Shown: in pieces, positions 48,250 to 62,255 of the stretch
How the letters are laid out: each line of letters starts with the position of its first letter
How positions within the stretch are numbered: the first letter of the stretch is position 1
From: Acanthaster planci
Lineage: Eukaryota; Echinodermata; Asteroidea; Valvatida; Acanthasteridae
Assembly: GCF_001949145.1 (NCBI RefSeq)
Contig: NW_019091358.1
Location: 2,857,322-2,921,321, forward strand
Direction of reading: 5' to 3'
Length of the DNA stretch: 64,000 bases
Program-made: the position numbers and the translations under genes
Notes under the pieces: generated by a model
What the model saw: only the letters and a program-made list of their open reading frames with translations
The model's database searches: none
What the model was told of the DNA's origin: nothing

Positions 48250-50040
48250 AGTTGGTGCGTCCTCCGGTAGTCGTCGGACATGGACGAAAGGGGAGTAGCG
48301 TCTCCGTGAGATGGTTACATGGCTCCATGTTTGTGGAGTTGTGGACAAAGTCGAGCCACCGGGTGCAAGGGATGTGCCGCTGGCACCTCATATTGAAGGC
48401 TTGTCGCCTATACGAGTCCTCAACTAAGAGCGTCCACGTCTCAGACTCATACAGTACATGTATATAGGACAGCAAGGATGCGGGTCGTGTATAGACCACT
48501 CTCATTTTGCCTACAACTTGTATGGGCGGGCAAAGTTTGCCGAAATAAAATTATCACCTTTATAATTTGGTTTTCGATTTTACCTCAAATTTATGCAAAT
48601 TGGACATCTGTCCCTTGAATTTTAATTGGAGTTGTATTTTAATTTAGCGTGTGTATTGTTATGTGTTGTTCTGATAGCTGCGAGGGATTTGTAACACTTA
48701 GTGAATTATCGTTTTACTTTTATACCGACGGCCAGCCATAGTATTAGCAGCTACTTGTAGGAAAGACACAACTGCGACGTTAAAAGAACAGACCCTGGTT
48801 AAGAGCCTGAGGGGTTGTTCCGCCACCCACCCCCTCAGTTGGCCAAAGATTGATGAGGCGAGACCTATGCGTCTCAGGATGTCGGGGGAGGAATAGCCGG
48901 AAGGTCGATGTCACAACCGATGTACCCGAACCCTGTGATTTGACAGGCTAGCCCTTGAGTGAGGACAGTGACGGACCGAGACCGGAGCAGTTCAGGATTT
49001 TCATTTTGGCCCCAGGACATGTGCTTACACATCGCTCCAGGTTCTTGTTCAAACCTCTGGGGACGGATGGGCCACTGGTGGAGTTTTCCTAGAAACAGGG
49101 CTGCATCATCGGCGCAGACCAGTTCTGTGAAGGACTTGTCTACGACAGATATTCCAAGGTCAGAGTAGCAGCAATTTCGGATCCAGTCGATGGCACAGCA
49201 GAATAGAGCCTGTTCGGAGGATGTAGCTCCGACGGACGCCAGAGGAAGTAGGAAGGGCTTTGAGAAGTCGTCGCTGATACGCACAATGGAGGTGCTACCG
49301 TCGTGCAGGGCCTGGATCAGGTGGAGCAGGGATGGTGGAACTGCGCTTGCTTTCAGAGCCTGCCATCAAGCTTTCTAATCTACCGAGCCTCGAAGGCTGC
49401 CTTGCGGTGTAGCTCCAACAAAATGTGGAAGGCAAACATTACTTCCATGGTTGACCGGTATTTTGTAAAGAAAGCCTGCGCGGGGTAACTGTCTTGGGTG
49501 GGTAGAGGCTCCAGGCAAAAGGCAGAATGTGGCAAAATACCTTTCCAGGGACTGGGAGCAGAGAGATGGGGCTTGTAACCGCTGCAATGGTTTTTGGGAC
49601 CGTTTCCTTTGTAAAAGGAGATGATGCCATCCCTCCAGTAGGCGGGGACCCTGCCTGAAGACCAAATCTGGAGGAGCAGATCATTGAGAGCTGCGCTGGT
49701 TTTGGCCCCTGCGCACTTTAGCAGTTCTGGAGGTATGTCGTCAGGGCCTGCAGGGCGTCTATTCTTGAGTTTGCTAATGGTACAGCATGCCTCAGTCAGA
49801 GTACGAGAGACTGAGGAGATTTCTGTAGCGGGGGTTGTAGCATTTGCCTGTGCATCGAGGTGGAAGGGCATGGCAGGAGGATGCTTGAGAGAAAGCTTGT
49901 AGTGTTCTCGCCAGCGGGTATAGAGCCTCCTCGATTGACTTGCATGTGGTGACGTCAGCTGTGAGGGGTCACACATAATATGCTTGATGGCCTGGAAAGA
50001 TGGGTCCAGGTTGTTTCGGCGCAGCCCTTCTTCTGCCTAT
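48250..50040 (-). mobile_element. Degenerate non-LTR retrotransposon (LINE) remnant
   Basis: Read on the - strand from the right: LRRNNLDPSFQAIKHI, then SKLKNRRPAGPDDIPPELLK, SGRVPAYWRDGIISFYKGNG (RT domain start), SSEQALFCCAIDWI, and FTELVCADDAALFL, which carries the catalytic ADD of the YADD box. Near 48400-48470 follows LYESETWTLLVEDSYRRQAF with NMRCQRHIPCTRW, the typical post-RT tail. The pieces lie in different frames with stops between them, so the element is dead. The endonuclease part is not seen. Confidence 0.85.
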
Positions 50041-53000
50041 AACAAAAATCTCTTCGTCAAATACAGCAATATATTGAAGCGTATAAGGGCCACTTGCAAA
50101 AAACAGTTTTGAGTTACTTTCTCACCGCGGCGAGGTAGTAACTAGAAAAAAAGTGCAAGTGACCCTTATACACTTCCGTAGTAATATGGTTTTCAAATGT
50201 CAAGATATTTTACTTTGTACTTTAATATGATGATTTCCTTTAAACAGAAAAATGAAATAGGGCCTATGGTCATGGAGAAATAAATACAGAAACTCCCTGT
50301 TGACCTGATTGGCGTAAATTTGTTCCCGGGACTGGGGGATGGGGTTATGACTGGAAATTCGAAAAGCTGAGTGGGTGCTGGGCATCACGTGACACTAGGC
50401 GGCAGTTATCATGATACAGAGTTACATCTAATATGTAAACTTACCGCCTGACGTATTTGATGCTTTTGTAATCTCTCTCCCCTTTTCAGTACTGTTGATT
50501 ATCGTTGGGAAATTAAAAAACACTTCAAACCGCCTTTTCCCCTCACCACAAAAAAGTGAGGGTATGATCCAATATGTCAGCCTCCCCCCCCCCCAAATGG
50601 GGGTATGTGTAGCCCCGTCCTCCACCTCACCCCCGAATTTACGTCCCTGGTTGACCTCTTGCAAGGAGAAATCAGAATTTTGCCTTTTCGCGCTTCTCGT
50701 CAATAACTATAGCTGTACACAATGACCAGTTGATTTCGTCAAACTGCCCCCTCATTGCAATTTCTGTCCGTTTGACGTTTGCGAGATTAGACACTCCAGC
50801 TGGTATAACCAAACTCTGAAATTAACATTTTGATTGAACAAGTTTTCCAGAAGTGTCGATGGTCCAGAACTGTCCCACAGTTGTAAATCTACAGCCCATG
50901 TTAATGAGGCCATATGGGCTTTCTTTTTGGGGAGGAGGCATGGTCTTTAACTCTAACAGTCCTCAATCCTCCGATTCAGTATGATTTTACACACACGCAG
51001 GGGGTTAGGGTTATTTGTAAACGTCTCAAATCAGTGTCCCATTGTATTTTGATCACGAAATTCACTCTTCTCAAAACTTGTCTATACCTTGACCAGTGGA
51101 GGTACGGTGTTCAATTCTGTAACTCAGTCTTATCTTTTAAAAACAATCCACTCGTAAATGCTCCTTTGTGTCTCATTCAAACCCCATTTTAACTGATAAG
51201 CCACATTCAAGAGTGTTTTGGTACCCATGGCTTTTATGCCCATACACATTTACAATATACACTCAATCCCACTGGGATACGTACGCCACTAGGACCAACT
51301 CAGAACTCGCAAATAATATGTGATGTGAAAAGAGCTTCTTCTACATGCATGCATTTTAGCAATGGAGTGTGGGGGTCAAGCCTACTGGAGATCATGGACT
51401 GCTAGTAGGGATTAGTGCATCCCTTCAGGGAAACTTAGCCCCAAAGCCATCAACTACCCTCCTTTTCCCCTTCCCCTTAAAGTGAACTCAGCGAGTTCCT
51501 CACTGGCGTTTCCATATGAGGAGAGTCTTGGAAATGGAGGAGCATTATAATATAAGTAATTTCCCCGACTTTTTAAAGTGGGGGTATTTATCACTGTTGC
51601 CGATTGACAGTTACATTTCTAGCACTGTCTGTCAATTCAGGAATGGGTTTGGGCGGTCATAACCAAAGATCGTATAGCGCCGCGGTCACAACCAAGAACT
51701 GGATGGAGTCATTGGTTTATCGCCTGTTTCAGGGTTTAAGGTACGGGCATCATTTATTGCCAGCAAAATCTACCAACGATAAAATAAGCATAGCAATAAG
51801 ACCCCTAGTAATGCAGGCACGTTTTGTTTAAGTTCTATTGCTTGCCTTGTGTGATCAGTGGATCGTGGGCCCATTGGAAAGTGGCACGTGCGTACATTGA
51901 CAATAGACGTCACAGAACATAGGCCTGTTCCTGGCAAAGAGCGCTCGGACGTACCTGGTGGGTAATGTATAGCGCCATCAACTGGCGGTAATGTTGCTGG
52001 GCAACGGGGTACGCGTTCCACGAACCGTGCGCGGCGTCGCGTAGCAGGTGTTCTGTGCACCGTAATTGATTGATGTCTCAACCTTGTGCCCTAAACACCC
52101 GTGTGGTTATACTGGAACTGATTGCAGCTTCACCAGTTCATCAGCATTCGCTGAAGATGGTTAGCCGGTTACTGCATGATCTGACACCTTGCGAATCAAA
52201 ATACACCATTTATGCATATATAGTATAACTTGAAGGACACAAAATTTGGCCATGATCAACTGAAAATTATTCCTGTGCAGTGTCTAAAGAAGGACTTCGG
52301 GGTGGAAAACAAGGTAGTCCTTGAGGTAGAGTTCCATATACCCTTGCTCTACGCATATGCAGACGCCACTTTACATCCTGTGCACAAACCCTATGAGACT
52401 GTTCTCAAATTGTGTTTTCTCAGTAAACAACTTTGTATTTTCCCTCCTAAATTGAACTTTTGTGGACATGTTTTTGATTTCTGACGGCTATGAAGTCACT
52501 GTAGGGAATAATTACTGGCATCCGTATATGAAACTCTTCCCTAGGCCTGGTTAAAAATATTGAAACCTGGAAATTTTCGTTTAGTCGGGTTTATAATTTA
52601 ATAGCCTTAATTGTTATGGTTACATACATGTATTGTGTTTTATCAAATCGAACTTGAAAATTTAATACACATATTCGTGTGCGTGCAGTATTTGTTCATC
52701 AGACACGCGGTGTTTCTGGAAACCCTCCTAATTAGCTTAAAGTAAAAATTCTAATGAAACTGGGAAATGAAAGAATCTGCACAATTCTGAATCAAGGCTG
52801 ACTTAGTTCATGACAACTGTCACGGCATGACACTCATGAACTGTTGAGAATTCATGTTTAAATGCTTCAAACTTTGATTTGTTGGTTCCGCAGTTTGTAT
52901 GTGGGAGAAGCCGTCGAGGTTGTGTACGTCTATTCTTTCCTCAGACTGTCTGTCTACCAGCTGTTGGAATGTTGTTGTTTACAGTCTTGTGGTTGCCATT

Positions 53001-53694
53001 CTCTCTGTTTGAAATCTGATAAGACATCATCAGAAAAAGCATACCATTACTAAAATCAATTAAACTTGCCATTTTCAACTGTATGGCTGGCTTGCACCTT
53101 AGCTGTAATATGATACAGCAGGCACCGAAGCATGGTTAGAAACATTGTATACTGTGCTGTTTTGCTCAGTTGTGATGGTAACAGGTTCAGCTGTACTTTA
53201 CCCAGTGTTGTTTTGTTGCATACATGATATGTCTTTGTGTTCCATAGTGCTGCGATGTCCATGGTCACCGGTGAAACATAGGTTTTGGAAACTCTTTAGC
53301 GAATTGTCAAACCAGATAGCAGCAGCTATACATGCAGCACATATGATAATGCAGTGTTGAAGTCAAATCTTCACATGTCCTGACAAGTAATCGAGCGCAA
53401 TTCATCCAGTCACTGTTTGAGTCGCAACCTGTTCTGATGAACTAAAAACCAATGGTACTCCTTCATTCATCATTGTTTGTCCTCCGTTTCTTGCTAACAA
53501 ACTTACAGTTTGCTTTGCAGCCAGGTTGTAATGATGTGGCTTTTAAAAGACGTAATAGACTTGAAAAATCTCATGTGGGAAAAGTTGCATGGAACAAGAC
53601 ATGCGGCTGAGAAAATCTTCAGTAGCTTTTTCAGCAGCTTGAATTTGGTAATCCAAGGCTTAACTCTCTGTCACGTTTTTTATCCTTTCCTTCA
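50041..53694. other. Intergenic stretch left of the small 104 aa gene
   Basis: No supported exon. Contains AACAGTCCTCAATCCTCC near 50955, related to the hairpin at 59191-59255. The right end presumably holds the promoter and a non-coding first exon of the following gene. Confidence 0.4.
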
Positions 53695-53734
53695 GTGATC
53701 AGCATCAAAGCACCAGGGAGATAATCCTGGCAAG

Positions 53735-54049
53735 ATGGCAACTCTCCAAAAAGCGTCTAAACGACCCTGGGGCACCATCACCAAGCCCGACCACATGGGA
53801 CTGGGCCACCAGAGACTGACCGCCTACGAGGTGGAGCAGAGTGTCAACCGGCTGTACTACGTGCCTAAGGCCAGAGATGCCAAGTACAACCGGCAAAACC
53901 CCAAGATGACCAGTACCGACATCAGGAAGATGGTCGAGAGGCTGACCAGCAAGCCAACCGAGAAGGTGCCCGACTCCAAGCGTGTGCCCGAAGGGAAGCT
54001 GAGGGAGATTGGAATTCTGAATTCATTTGCATGGAAAGGATACAACTGA
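53735..54049 (+). CDS. Small basic conserved-looking protein, 104 aa, unknown
   Basis: A complete frame from ATG (context CAAGATGG, favourable) to TGA at 54047-54049, probably all in one coding exon. A good acceptor (TTTCCTTCAG) ends at 53695, so a non-coding 5' exon is likely. The protein starts MATLQKASKRPWGTITKPDH and ends LREIGILNSFAWKGYN. It is rich in K, R and P with scattered W and Y, has no signal peptide or membrane segment, and is locally GC-richer and codon-like against AT-rich flanks. Such composition resembles small ciliary microtubule-associated proteins, but that is only a hint. I do not recognise the family. Confidence 0.7.
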   Translation: MATLQKASKRPWGTITKPDHMGLGHQRLTAYEVEQSVNRLYYVPKARDAKYNRQNPKMTSTDIRKMVERLTSKPTEKVPDSKRVPEGKLREIGILNSFAWKGYN

Positions 54050-55040
54050 TCACATTTTCAGTTAAATTAAGCAAGGATTCACTGGAAACCTTGTTTGTAC
54101 AGCTGATGATGTAGGACTTCATGCATCATACCAGGAAAAGTGGATGTGTTGCAGTGGGCAAAGTTTTTTACACTATCTGTTGTTCATAATCCACTTTCTT
54201 TTGATTGCCATCCACACTTAAAGCCATACCCAAGTGCCAGACTACAGAATTTTTTCTCTTAATAATCAGCAAATTCAAAGAAATGATTGCATGCCTGTGT
54301 TACTCTAAATAGTAGTTGCAAGATACTTGAATTAATCATCTTGTGTATGCCATGGCTGAATGACTGTTTCTGTGGAGATTTCCAACAGGTTATGCCTCAC
54401 TGGAAGATATCTCAGCAACCATAACTGTACTAGTTCAGTTAAACTGGTCCATTTAAGCAGCAATCTTCAGTGGGATATACAGCTGAGATTCTGCATGTTA
54501 TTGCTGTAAATTTTACACAATCCTTCAAGGATACTATTGCACACAAGTGATTTGCATTGCCCATAAAGAGGGCACAGCTTTCCAAGGGAGGGGATGTGAA
54601 GCATTGAAGACTGAAAACCACGGTAGAGGGGCTCAATTTCAGGGCATTTTTTTTTAATTTAGCTCCTTTCTTTTTCATCACTTTCCCCATTTCTGTTATT
54701 GTTTTTCTTATTTTTTATTTTTTCCCGTATCCAAAGTCATGCATATAACAGGTTTTTATATATAACAGGTTTTATAACAGGAAAAATGTCATAATTAAAC
54801 ATTTTTCAAATCACCCTTGAGGCAGAAAGCATGGTGACGATAATACCGGAAATATTTAAACAATTCATTGCATGTGGTCTTTGGAAATGGGAAATACGTA
54901 CTATTAGCCAGAATTATGAAAACTATTCTGGCAAATTGATTTCACTGATGAATGCGATCTAATTCTGTTTTTACATGTGTGTGGGTCTCCTCCGTGCATT
55001 AGCTTTTCACTTTCAGTTTGTTTTGTACATTTTCAGGAGT

Positions 55041-55277
55041 GTTCCGCTCTTTTATGCCAAAATAACCAATGTGTATATTTTTGAAAGTCTACTTGAAGAG
55101 TGTGTTCATTTGCTGAAGGCTTATTTATTTTCCAAAACGCAGATAGTATTGTTACATTGTTCCGCTCTTTTATGCCAAAATAACCAATGTGTATATTTTT
55201 GAAAGTCTACTTGAAGAGTGTGTTCATTTGCTGAAGGCTTATTTATTTTCCAAAACGCAGATAGTATTGTTACATTG
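55041..55277 (+). repeat. Exact tandem duplication, 118 bp period, two copies
   Basis: The block starting GTTCCGCTCTTTTATGCCAA at 55041 recurs at 55159 and continues through GCAGATAGTATTGTTACATTG without a visible difference. The lack of divergence means a recent duplication or an assembly artefact. Confidence 0.95.
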
Positions 55278-56439
55278 ATTTACAGTCTGTTTTTGATCAG
55301 TAGGTCATGTTTTCGTGTGCTCTAATTTTGAACTTAACAGTGGTGCTGTAAAGACACATGTGGAGTGTATTGTAATATTAATATTGCAGAATTTTAAGAA
55401 ATCCGATAGGGGCCTGACATAGCACAGAAGAGGGAAACAGGAATTGACAGGCATAGTTGTGTTTGCCAGCACTCTGGGTCTGTTCAGATGGAGGGCTGGT
55501 TTTCAGCTAGCTCCAATTCAGTTAACTGTGGAGCTAAAAGTGTCAGTGCGGTCCAACATGTGTTCCTATTCATACTGTGATGGTAATGCTGGTGCTTGAG
55601 CGCAGTGGAGCTAAGAATCCATGGAAGGCTTGCCTGTCACCCTGTCTCTGTGCTTTACGTGAGCTACAAACATACATGTATGGATGAAACATTTTGTTTC
55701 TAGGGAATGGATTGACATTACTTCTTGCAGATCCTTTCATTTCCTCCTTGGAGTTGGACCAGTCAGAGGATCATCGGTACTGTTTGTTTCTGCAAGGACG
55801 GACTTTCCATTGCAAGCAGACCGTTTTGAATGTTAAGTAAAATGATAATAATAAAATGATTAGAAACCATCCCAAAGTGCGAATTCACTGTATGGTAGAC
55901 AAAAAGACTGTGGCTGGTCCTGAGCTCAGTTGTGTTCAAATAACACCTATTTTGGGTGAAGCTAGCTAGTTTGAGAGCTGTCTTAAGATAGCTCCCAGCT
56001 GAATAACTCCCAATCAACATACCTGTTGTAAAGCTGGTGTTTGGCCTCTTCTGCACGGCCGGACCAAAAGACCATATTAGAGCAACCTTGTACATTTGTT
56101 GTGATTATTTATTACTGTCATTCAGAGTGGGGGATTTCTTTTGTTCCCGGAAAGAATTGCCTACTTGTTTTCATCCATACAAGAATTTATCCCCCCAAGA
56201 AAGGTGATGATACTACATCTAAAGCATGGCTCTTTCAATTCCCAAATAAAAGAGGCAACATGTCAGCAGGGGGCTACTTGCCCACTGGATACTCTACTTA
56301 TATAAAGCACAAAAAGAGGCCTATTTGTATGTAATGTAACAAAAATTATTTTTAATTTTTTTTTTTTGGGGGGGGGGAGTTTGGGTTCCATATCTTACAT
56401 AAGTTTAACAGAATGTTGATGTACATGAATAGCATACCC

Positions 56440-56580
56440 GCCAACCTGTCGTACTCCTTCCTGAGGTCAGGCATCACCACATAATAGATTAGAATTTCAA
56501 TGAACTGATCACCCATTTGGACACCTTTTAATCTATTGTGTGGTATTGTCAGACCTCAGGAAGGAGTATGACAGGTTGGC
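56440..56580. mobile_element. 141 bp foldback element
   Basis: GCCAACCTGTCGTACTCCTT with CCTGAGGTC on the left is matched on the right by GACCTCAGGAAGGAGTATG and ACAGGTTGGC. The inner blocks TAATAGATTA and TAATCTATTG also pair. Arms of about 55-60 bp with few mismatches. No coding content. Confidence 0.75.
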
Positions 56581-57587
56581 AGGTCTGGCTCCAAACCTCA
56601 CTTCACAGTACATTACATCTCTACATGTGCACACCATCGGCTCAAGAGAACAGTGGTTTCTTGTGATCAGCCTTTGGTCTGTTATAGATTGATCTCCATA
56701 CCATTTGACCTGGTTCTAAATTTTGGGCTGTGCTATTATTTTTCTGGTTCCATCTAATGGAACAGTCCAACTAGGTGTGGTGAAATCAGGTATTTGTCTG
56801 TAAATGATGCCAGGCTCACTATTGTTTAAGAATTCTTCTTCTTTACATTGCTAGGGTCTGAGAATGAAGCGGATTGGTCCTTTGTTCTTTTGTTGCAGAA
56901 TTTTTTTTTAGGTTTTTAGGGTCTTGCATGTTACGTGTTAACTTCATTCCAAAGGATTTGTTGGCAGCCCATATAAAACCAGGGTTCAGGAAATTTCAGT
57001 AGGGATTTTTTCTAACAGGGCACACCGGAGAACATCCAAGTGGAATGGTCCTGTCTACCAGGCTGTTTGTAAGTTTATGAATTTATTTCTTTAAAACTTG
57101 GGTTAATCAATTACTTTGCTCGTGAGGTGTATGTTTCTGTTACAAGGCCAGGAAAAATTTGGTGCTTCTTGTTCCAGGTCCACTTCCGGGGGAAGGCATC
57201 ACCCGAATTGGGAAAATCGATCTGCATGTACATGTACTTAAAATTCGTCAACATGTGCATGTACATGTCACGCAGCCTTGATGCATCCTGTTTGGAACAA
57301 GGAGCAACCATCTTTATGATTAAATAAATTTAAGATCCTAATTGCCATGTTGATTTTTTTTAAATATATTATTTGTTCTTTGAAATAATGAGACCACCAA
57401 AAAGACTTTTCCGACAGGTGAAGCCAGCCAGTTGTTTACAGTTTAGTTGTTGATTTTAGTGGTTCATCTTATCTTTTATTATGCCCTTGAAACCCACATT
57501 CCTGTACTGGCCCGGTCCTTGGATTTCTTTACAGGGTTTGGTAGCAGCCGTTCTGTTTTTTAAAGTATGTTTTTTATTATATTAATT

Positions 57588-57765
57588 ATGGGTGAATCCT
57601 TACAAGAGCTTATTAATGATATTTGTAGGTTAGTCTCAAAGACGTATAAAAGTGTTTCAGCAAAGTTTAGAGAAGAAATTGGGAGAGGCAAGTAAGTCGA
57701 AGCTCTGGACCAGCCTGAGATTAGAGTTCAAGTAAGGAGGGCAAAATCCACCATGTAAGGGCGAA
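57588..57765 (+). mobile_element. Decayed gag fragment of an LTR-type retroelement
   Basis: One frame, interrupted by stops, reads GESLQELINDICRLVSKTY, KSVSAKFREEIGRGK, stop, VEALDQPEIRVQVRRAKSTM, stop. The pattern ESL...DI.RLV..AY......F..AL.DPE.R..V..A is that of the gag region of Ty3/gypsy-like retrotransposons. No protease, RT or LTR is seen nearby. Assigned by eye. Confidence 0.5.
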
Positions 57766-59190
57766 ACCCTTACTTTGACCTCAGAGAAGGTTGGAGTGTA
57801 ACAAAGGTCATTTGCCACATAAGGTTGTCGCCAGTGCTAATCAGGCTGAAGAAATTTCACAGCAAGGCGCCCTTGTAAGAGCTGAAATGGAAAATAAGCT
57901 GAAGGAGATAGAACAGACTCTTGGCAAAAATGCATGAAGACACTGACGGGAGCTTTCACAGATTGTAGCCAGATGCTATTCAGACATGGCGTCAGTCAGA
58001 TCTAATGAAATTAGCTCACAGGATAGGTTTGGTTAAAAAAGATGACCCAACTAAATGTGAAATGGAGTTTCCACAACATAACAATAAATCCAGCATAAAT
58101 TCAAAATGACAAACACCTTATTAGCATCTTCAACTACTTTTATTACTGCATTAACCTACAATAGTAACACCAATCCATAGTAACAATTTATGATGTTTTT
58201 GTCATCCACCAGATAACGTGGAACAGAAAAGTGGGTCTGTCAAATTTCCAGCATGTTATATTCACAAAAAAAGAGGAAATGCATGATTTTCAGTGAACTT
58301 CATTTACTGGGCCCAATTTCAATGCTTTGCTGACCAACAAATTCTGTAGGCTACAGTGACATTCTTCATTTCCTGGACCTATGAAACTAGAGCCAGGATT
58401 GCATGCTGTCTTTCATACAGAAACCACTCTATACAAAATAGCCTACCATTCATGTGCAACATTTGCAACTTTAATTTCAAAATCTAAAAAGGGCTGGCAG
58501 AAAAGAAAAATTGCTCTGGATGTGAATTTTTCAGAAGAACATTTCTTTCATCTATAGGAAACCCTTCTTTAAAATAAAATCCTGAACTGCGAAGTGTAAG
58601 GTAATAAGCTAAGACATCTGCACAGTCATTGGGAACATAATCACATAACCAAAAGAGTGTGGCACATCTAGGGTTTACAGGAAGAGGGGGGAGCAGTGAC
58701 CCCCCCCTCACTTTTCAAGGGAGGGAGGAGAAAATCCCCCCCCCTACTATTTTTCACAGGTTCTATAATGGGGTTGGGCTATCGGCCAAATGGCTAATAC
58801 CTAGTGTTCTCACAACTGCAACCCCCCCCCTTTGAAGATCGTTATGCCACCTATGCCACCAGTGCTGGGATTCAGTACAAATGCTAGCCAAGGGGGGCAT
58901 GAAAAAGTGAAGGAAATAATCTTCACTTCTGATTTCCTGAAGGACCGGTGAGTAGCCCTGGAGCTTATATTTTGATTAAAAGAAGTCAGCATTTGACATG
59001 TTAGGTGTGCCACCGAATCGTGTTCAAATGTCTGTTTTGATTGAGTGTTGCAGGAACAAAATGGGTGTGGTATTAAAACTAACCCACGAAAAGCCAGACA
59101 TGTGGACAGAAAAACCTCTCAAGAAAAAAATCCCCCCCCCACACACTCAACGACCCCTCCTTAGCACACTCAAATCCTATTGTCTTTTAC

Positions 59191-59255
59191 ACAGCTTAAC
59201 CTTAACGGTCCTCAATCCAATCATGTTGGAGGATTGAGGACTAAAGTGAAGCTGT
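59191..59255. repeat. Hairpin repeat
   Basis: ACAGCTT ... GTCCTCAATCC, a short loop, then GGATTGAGGAC ... AAGCTGT. The 11 bp inner stem and 7 bp outer stem pair exactly. A related half (AACAGTCCTCAATCCTCC) lies near 50955. Confidence 0.65.
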
Positions 59256-60439
59256 TATAACAAAGTACTTCGGACATTAGAAAATTACCTTGTTATAATA
59301 GTTACTTTGTATCTTCAGTAATGGAAAACAAAGACTTGGGACCTAAGACTGTCCTTGTTATAACCATGATCTTGTACTATTCTTATCTGTGTTCAACTCG
59401 TTTAAAGCAAATGTACAAGTACAGTACCACCTTGCATGGGTTGCACCATCAAACAACATACAACGGAGGCAGGGCTTGGGATGGAGGTTGCAGGGGATTT
59501 TTCAATTCCTCCATGTTTTCTAAGGAGAAACCAAACCTTAATGCTCTTCTGTCCCTTCCTGCAGCTAATGATGCCACCAACAAATGTTTGCCGTACAGTT
59601 TTTGAAAATATTGCTGAAAGAATAAAACACAAAAATCTATGACTCCCCTGGAGATTTCTTGAACCAGAAAAAGGAGGCCTTAAAGATACTGATTTCAATT
59701 GCCCCTGGTCATTTTCAAACCAATGTTTTTGAAAAAAAAAAACCTGTTCAAAGAAAGGTGTATTTAAAATCTGATTAATGATATTTCAGTAAAGTAAGTA
59801 TGCAATACAATACAGTTTAACTTTATGGCATGCTATCAAGAGTTACCAAATTATTACACCACATACATATTACATATCACATACAAAATGTTTTCATTGT
59901 TTAAGCAGCACTGTTAAATGTTTCATTATTGTAGCTTCAATTCACTACTGGTAGGTCTCCGGGAAAAAAATGATATCTTTTTTGGGGAGGGGACATGGGG
60001 CAGCCTATAATGAGATACATATATAAACAATTTCAAATTAAAGTTTTCAAGGGTTTCACTGGTTACTCATTTTCACAAAAATACCAACTTACAGAAGAAC
60101 AACACATTCTCTGAAGTCTGAATACAGTGGAACATAATGTATGGGTAACACCCTGAAGCCAATTCTCTGGAAGCAAAGGAACTATGCAAAATGAAAGATA
60201 CATGATGAGTTGGTTGAACCGTTGAAGCAAATTTTGCAGCGCGATACATATGCATGTGGGCTAATTTCAAAAAGAAATTTGCTACGCAAATCAAATATTT
60301 GCCAAGTAAAAGTAGGTTACCAGACAAAGTGTAATGCACCCTAACTTCCTGTGACGGGTTCACGGCAGATTTTTGCTCAGCAGGAACATGGAATCTGTGC
60401 AGCAATATTCTCTGCTTTGAAGTCCTGTTAATTGGAACC

Positions 60440-60681
60440 TGGGCCCAATTTCGTGGCTGTGCTGACTACGGAATTTTTGCAGTTACAATCAGCATTCTAC
60501 CCCTGCAACGCTAGTGCAAAAACTCCACACTTCTGAAGTAAGCACAGACTAGTTCCAGGATTTACGGATGAGCATAACCCAAATTTCCCTGCTAACCTGT
60601 GAAATATGCGAACCAATTGCACTGAATTTCCTGCTATGATTAGCACCAATTTTGTAAAGCAGAGCTGTGAAATTGGGCCCA
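60440..60681. mobile_element. 242 bp MITE-like element with GGGCCCAATTTC ends
   Basis: Begins TGGGCCCAATTTCGTGGCTG and ends CAGCTGTGAAATTGGGCCCA-like (the sequence is AGCTGTGAAATTGGGCCCA). The terminal inverted repeat of 13 bp is perfect and pairing goes on with mismatches (GCTGTGCT against AGCAGAGC). No coding capacity. A one-ended relative sits near 58314. Confidence 0.65.
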
Positions 60682-61181
60682 AAAATGTAACTTGTACCTA
60701 TGTCCTCTGTGAAAGATAATAGTTAGGGAAAAACAAGGAAATTAAGCATAACTTTGGTGGTCTAGCCGTACATAACCACAGAGGTTACGTACGAAGAGGG
60801 GCAGATCTTGCAAACCTGTACTGCATGTGTTACCTCTCCTGTGAGGTGACTACATAAAATGAGCAACAGAGAAACAAAATACATGCATTAGCAGTATTGA
60901 GTTGTCAGACGGTTCAATATTTTATACACACGAATACACTAGAATTGAAACAGCACTGCGGGCCACAATGGGCTGGCATAGCCGGTAGTCAAATTGTGTC
61001 CTAGTTGTCAATTTTGTCTCCTACTCCTAATCAAGACGAAAAACCTGTGAAAATTTCTGCTACAAACCCCTTCAGTCATATTGCATCTAAACCCACACAA
61101 AAAAATAAACGTCTTTGAGGTATTCAGAGGCAAAAATTGCTTTTAAGAGGAAAAAAACCCTCTCGGCGTCCAACATCTCGT

Positions 61182-62255
<1,074 letters not shown>

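Larger units (their letters stand above)
54050..57587. other. 3' flank of the 104 aa gene and intergenic DNA
   Basis: Starts with the likely 3' UTR of the 104 aa gene. It holds the 118 bp tandem duplication (55041-55277), a T-run followed by a G-run near 56357-56378, and the foldback at 56440-56580. No other exon recognised. Confidence 0.45.
57766..61181. other. Intergenic DNA between the gag fragment and AK6
   Basis: No supported exon. Contains a single foldback-family end at about 58314 (TGGGCCCAATTTCAATGC), the hairpin at 59191-59255 and the element at 60440-60681. C-runs at 58701-58746 and 58823-58831 are simple sequence. Confidence 0.45.

Noticed and set aside
30000-53600. Hidden rx or otp homeobox exon
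   Set aside because: I looked for WFQNRR, YPD and ERAF-type words on both strands and found none outside hbn.
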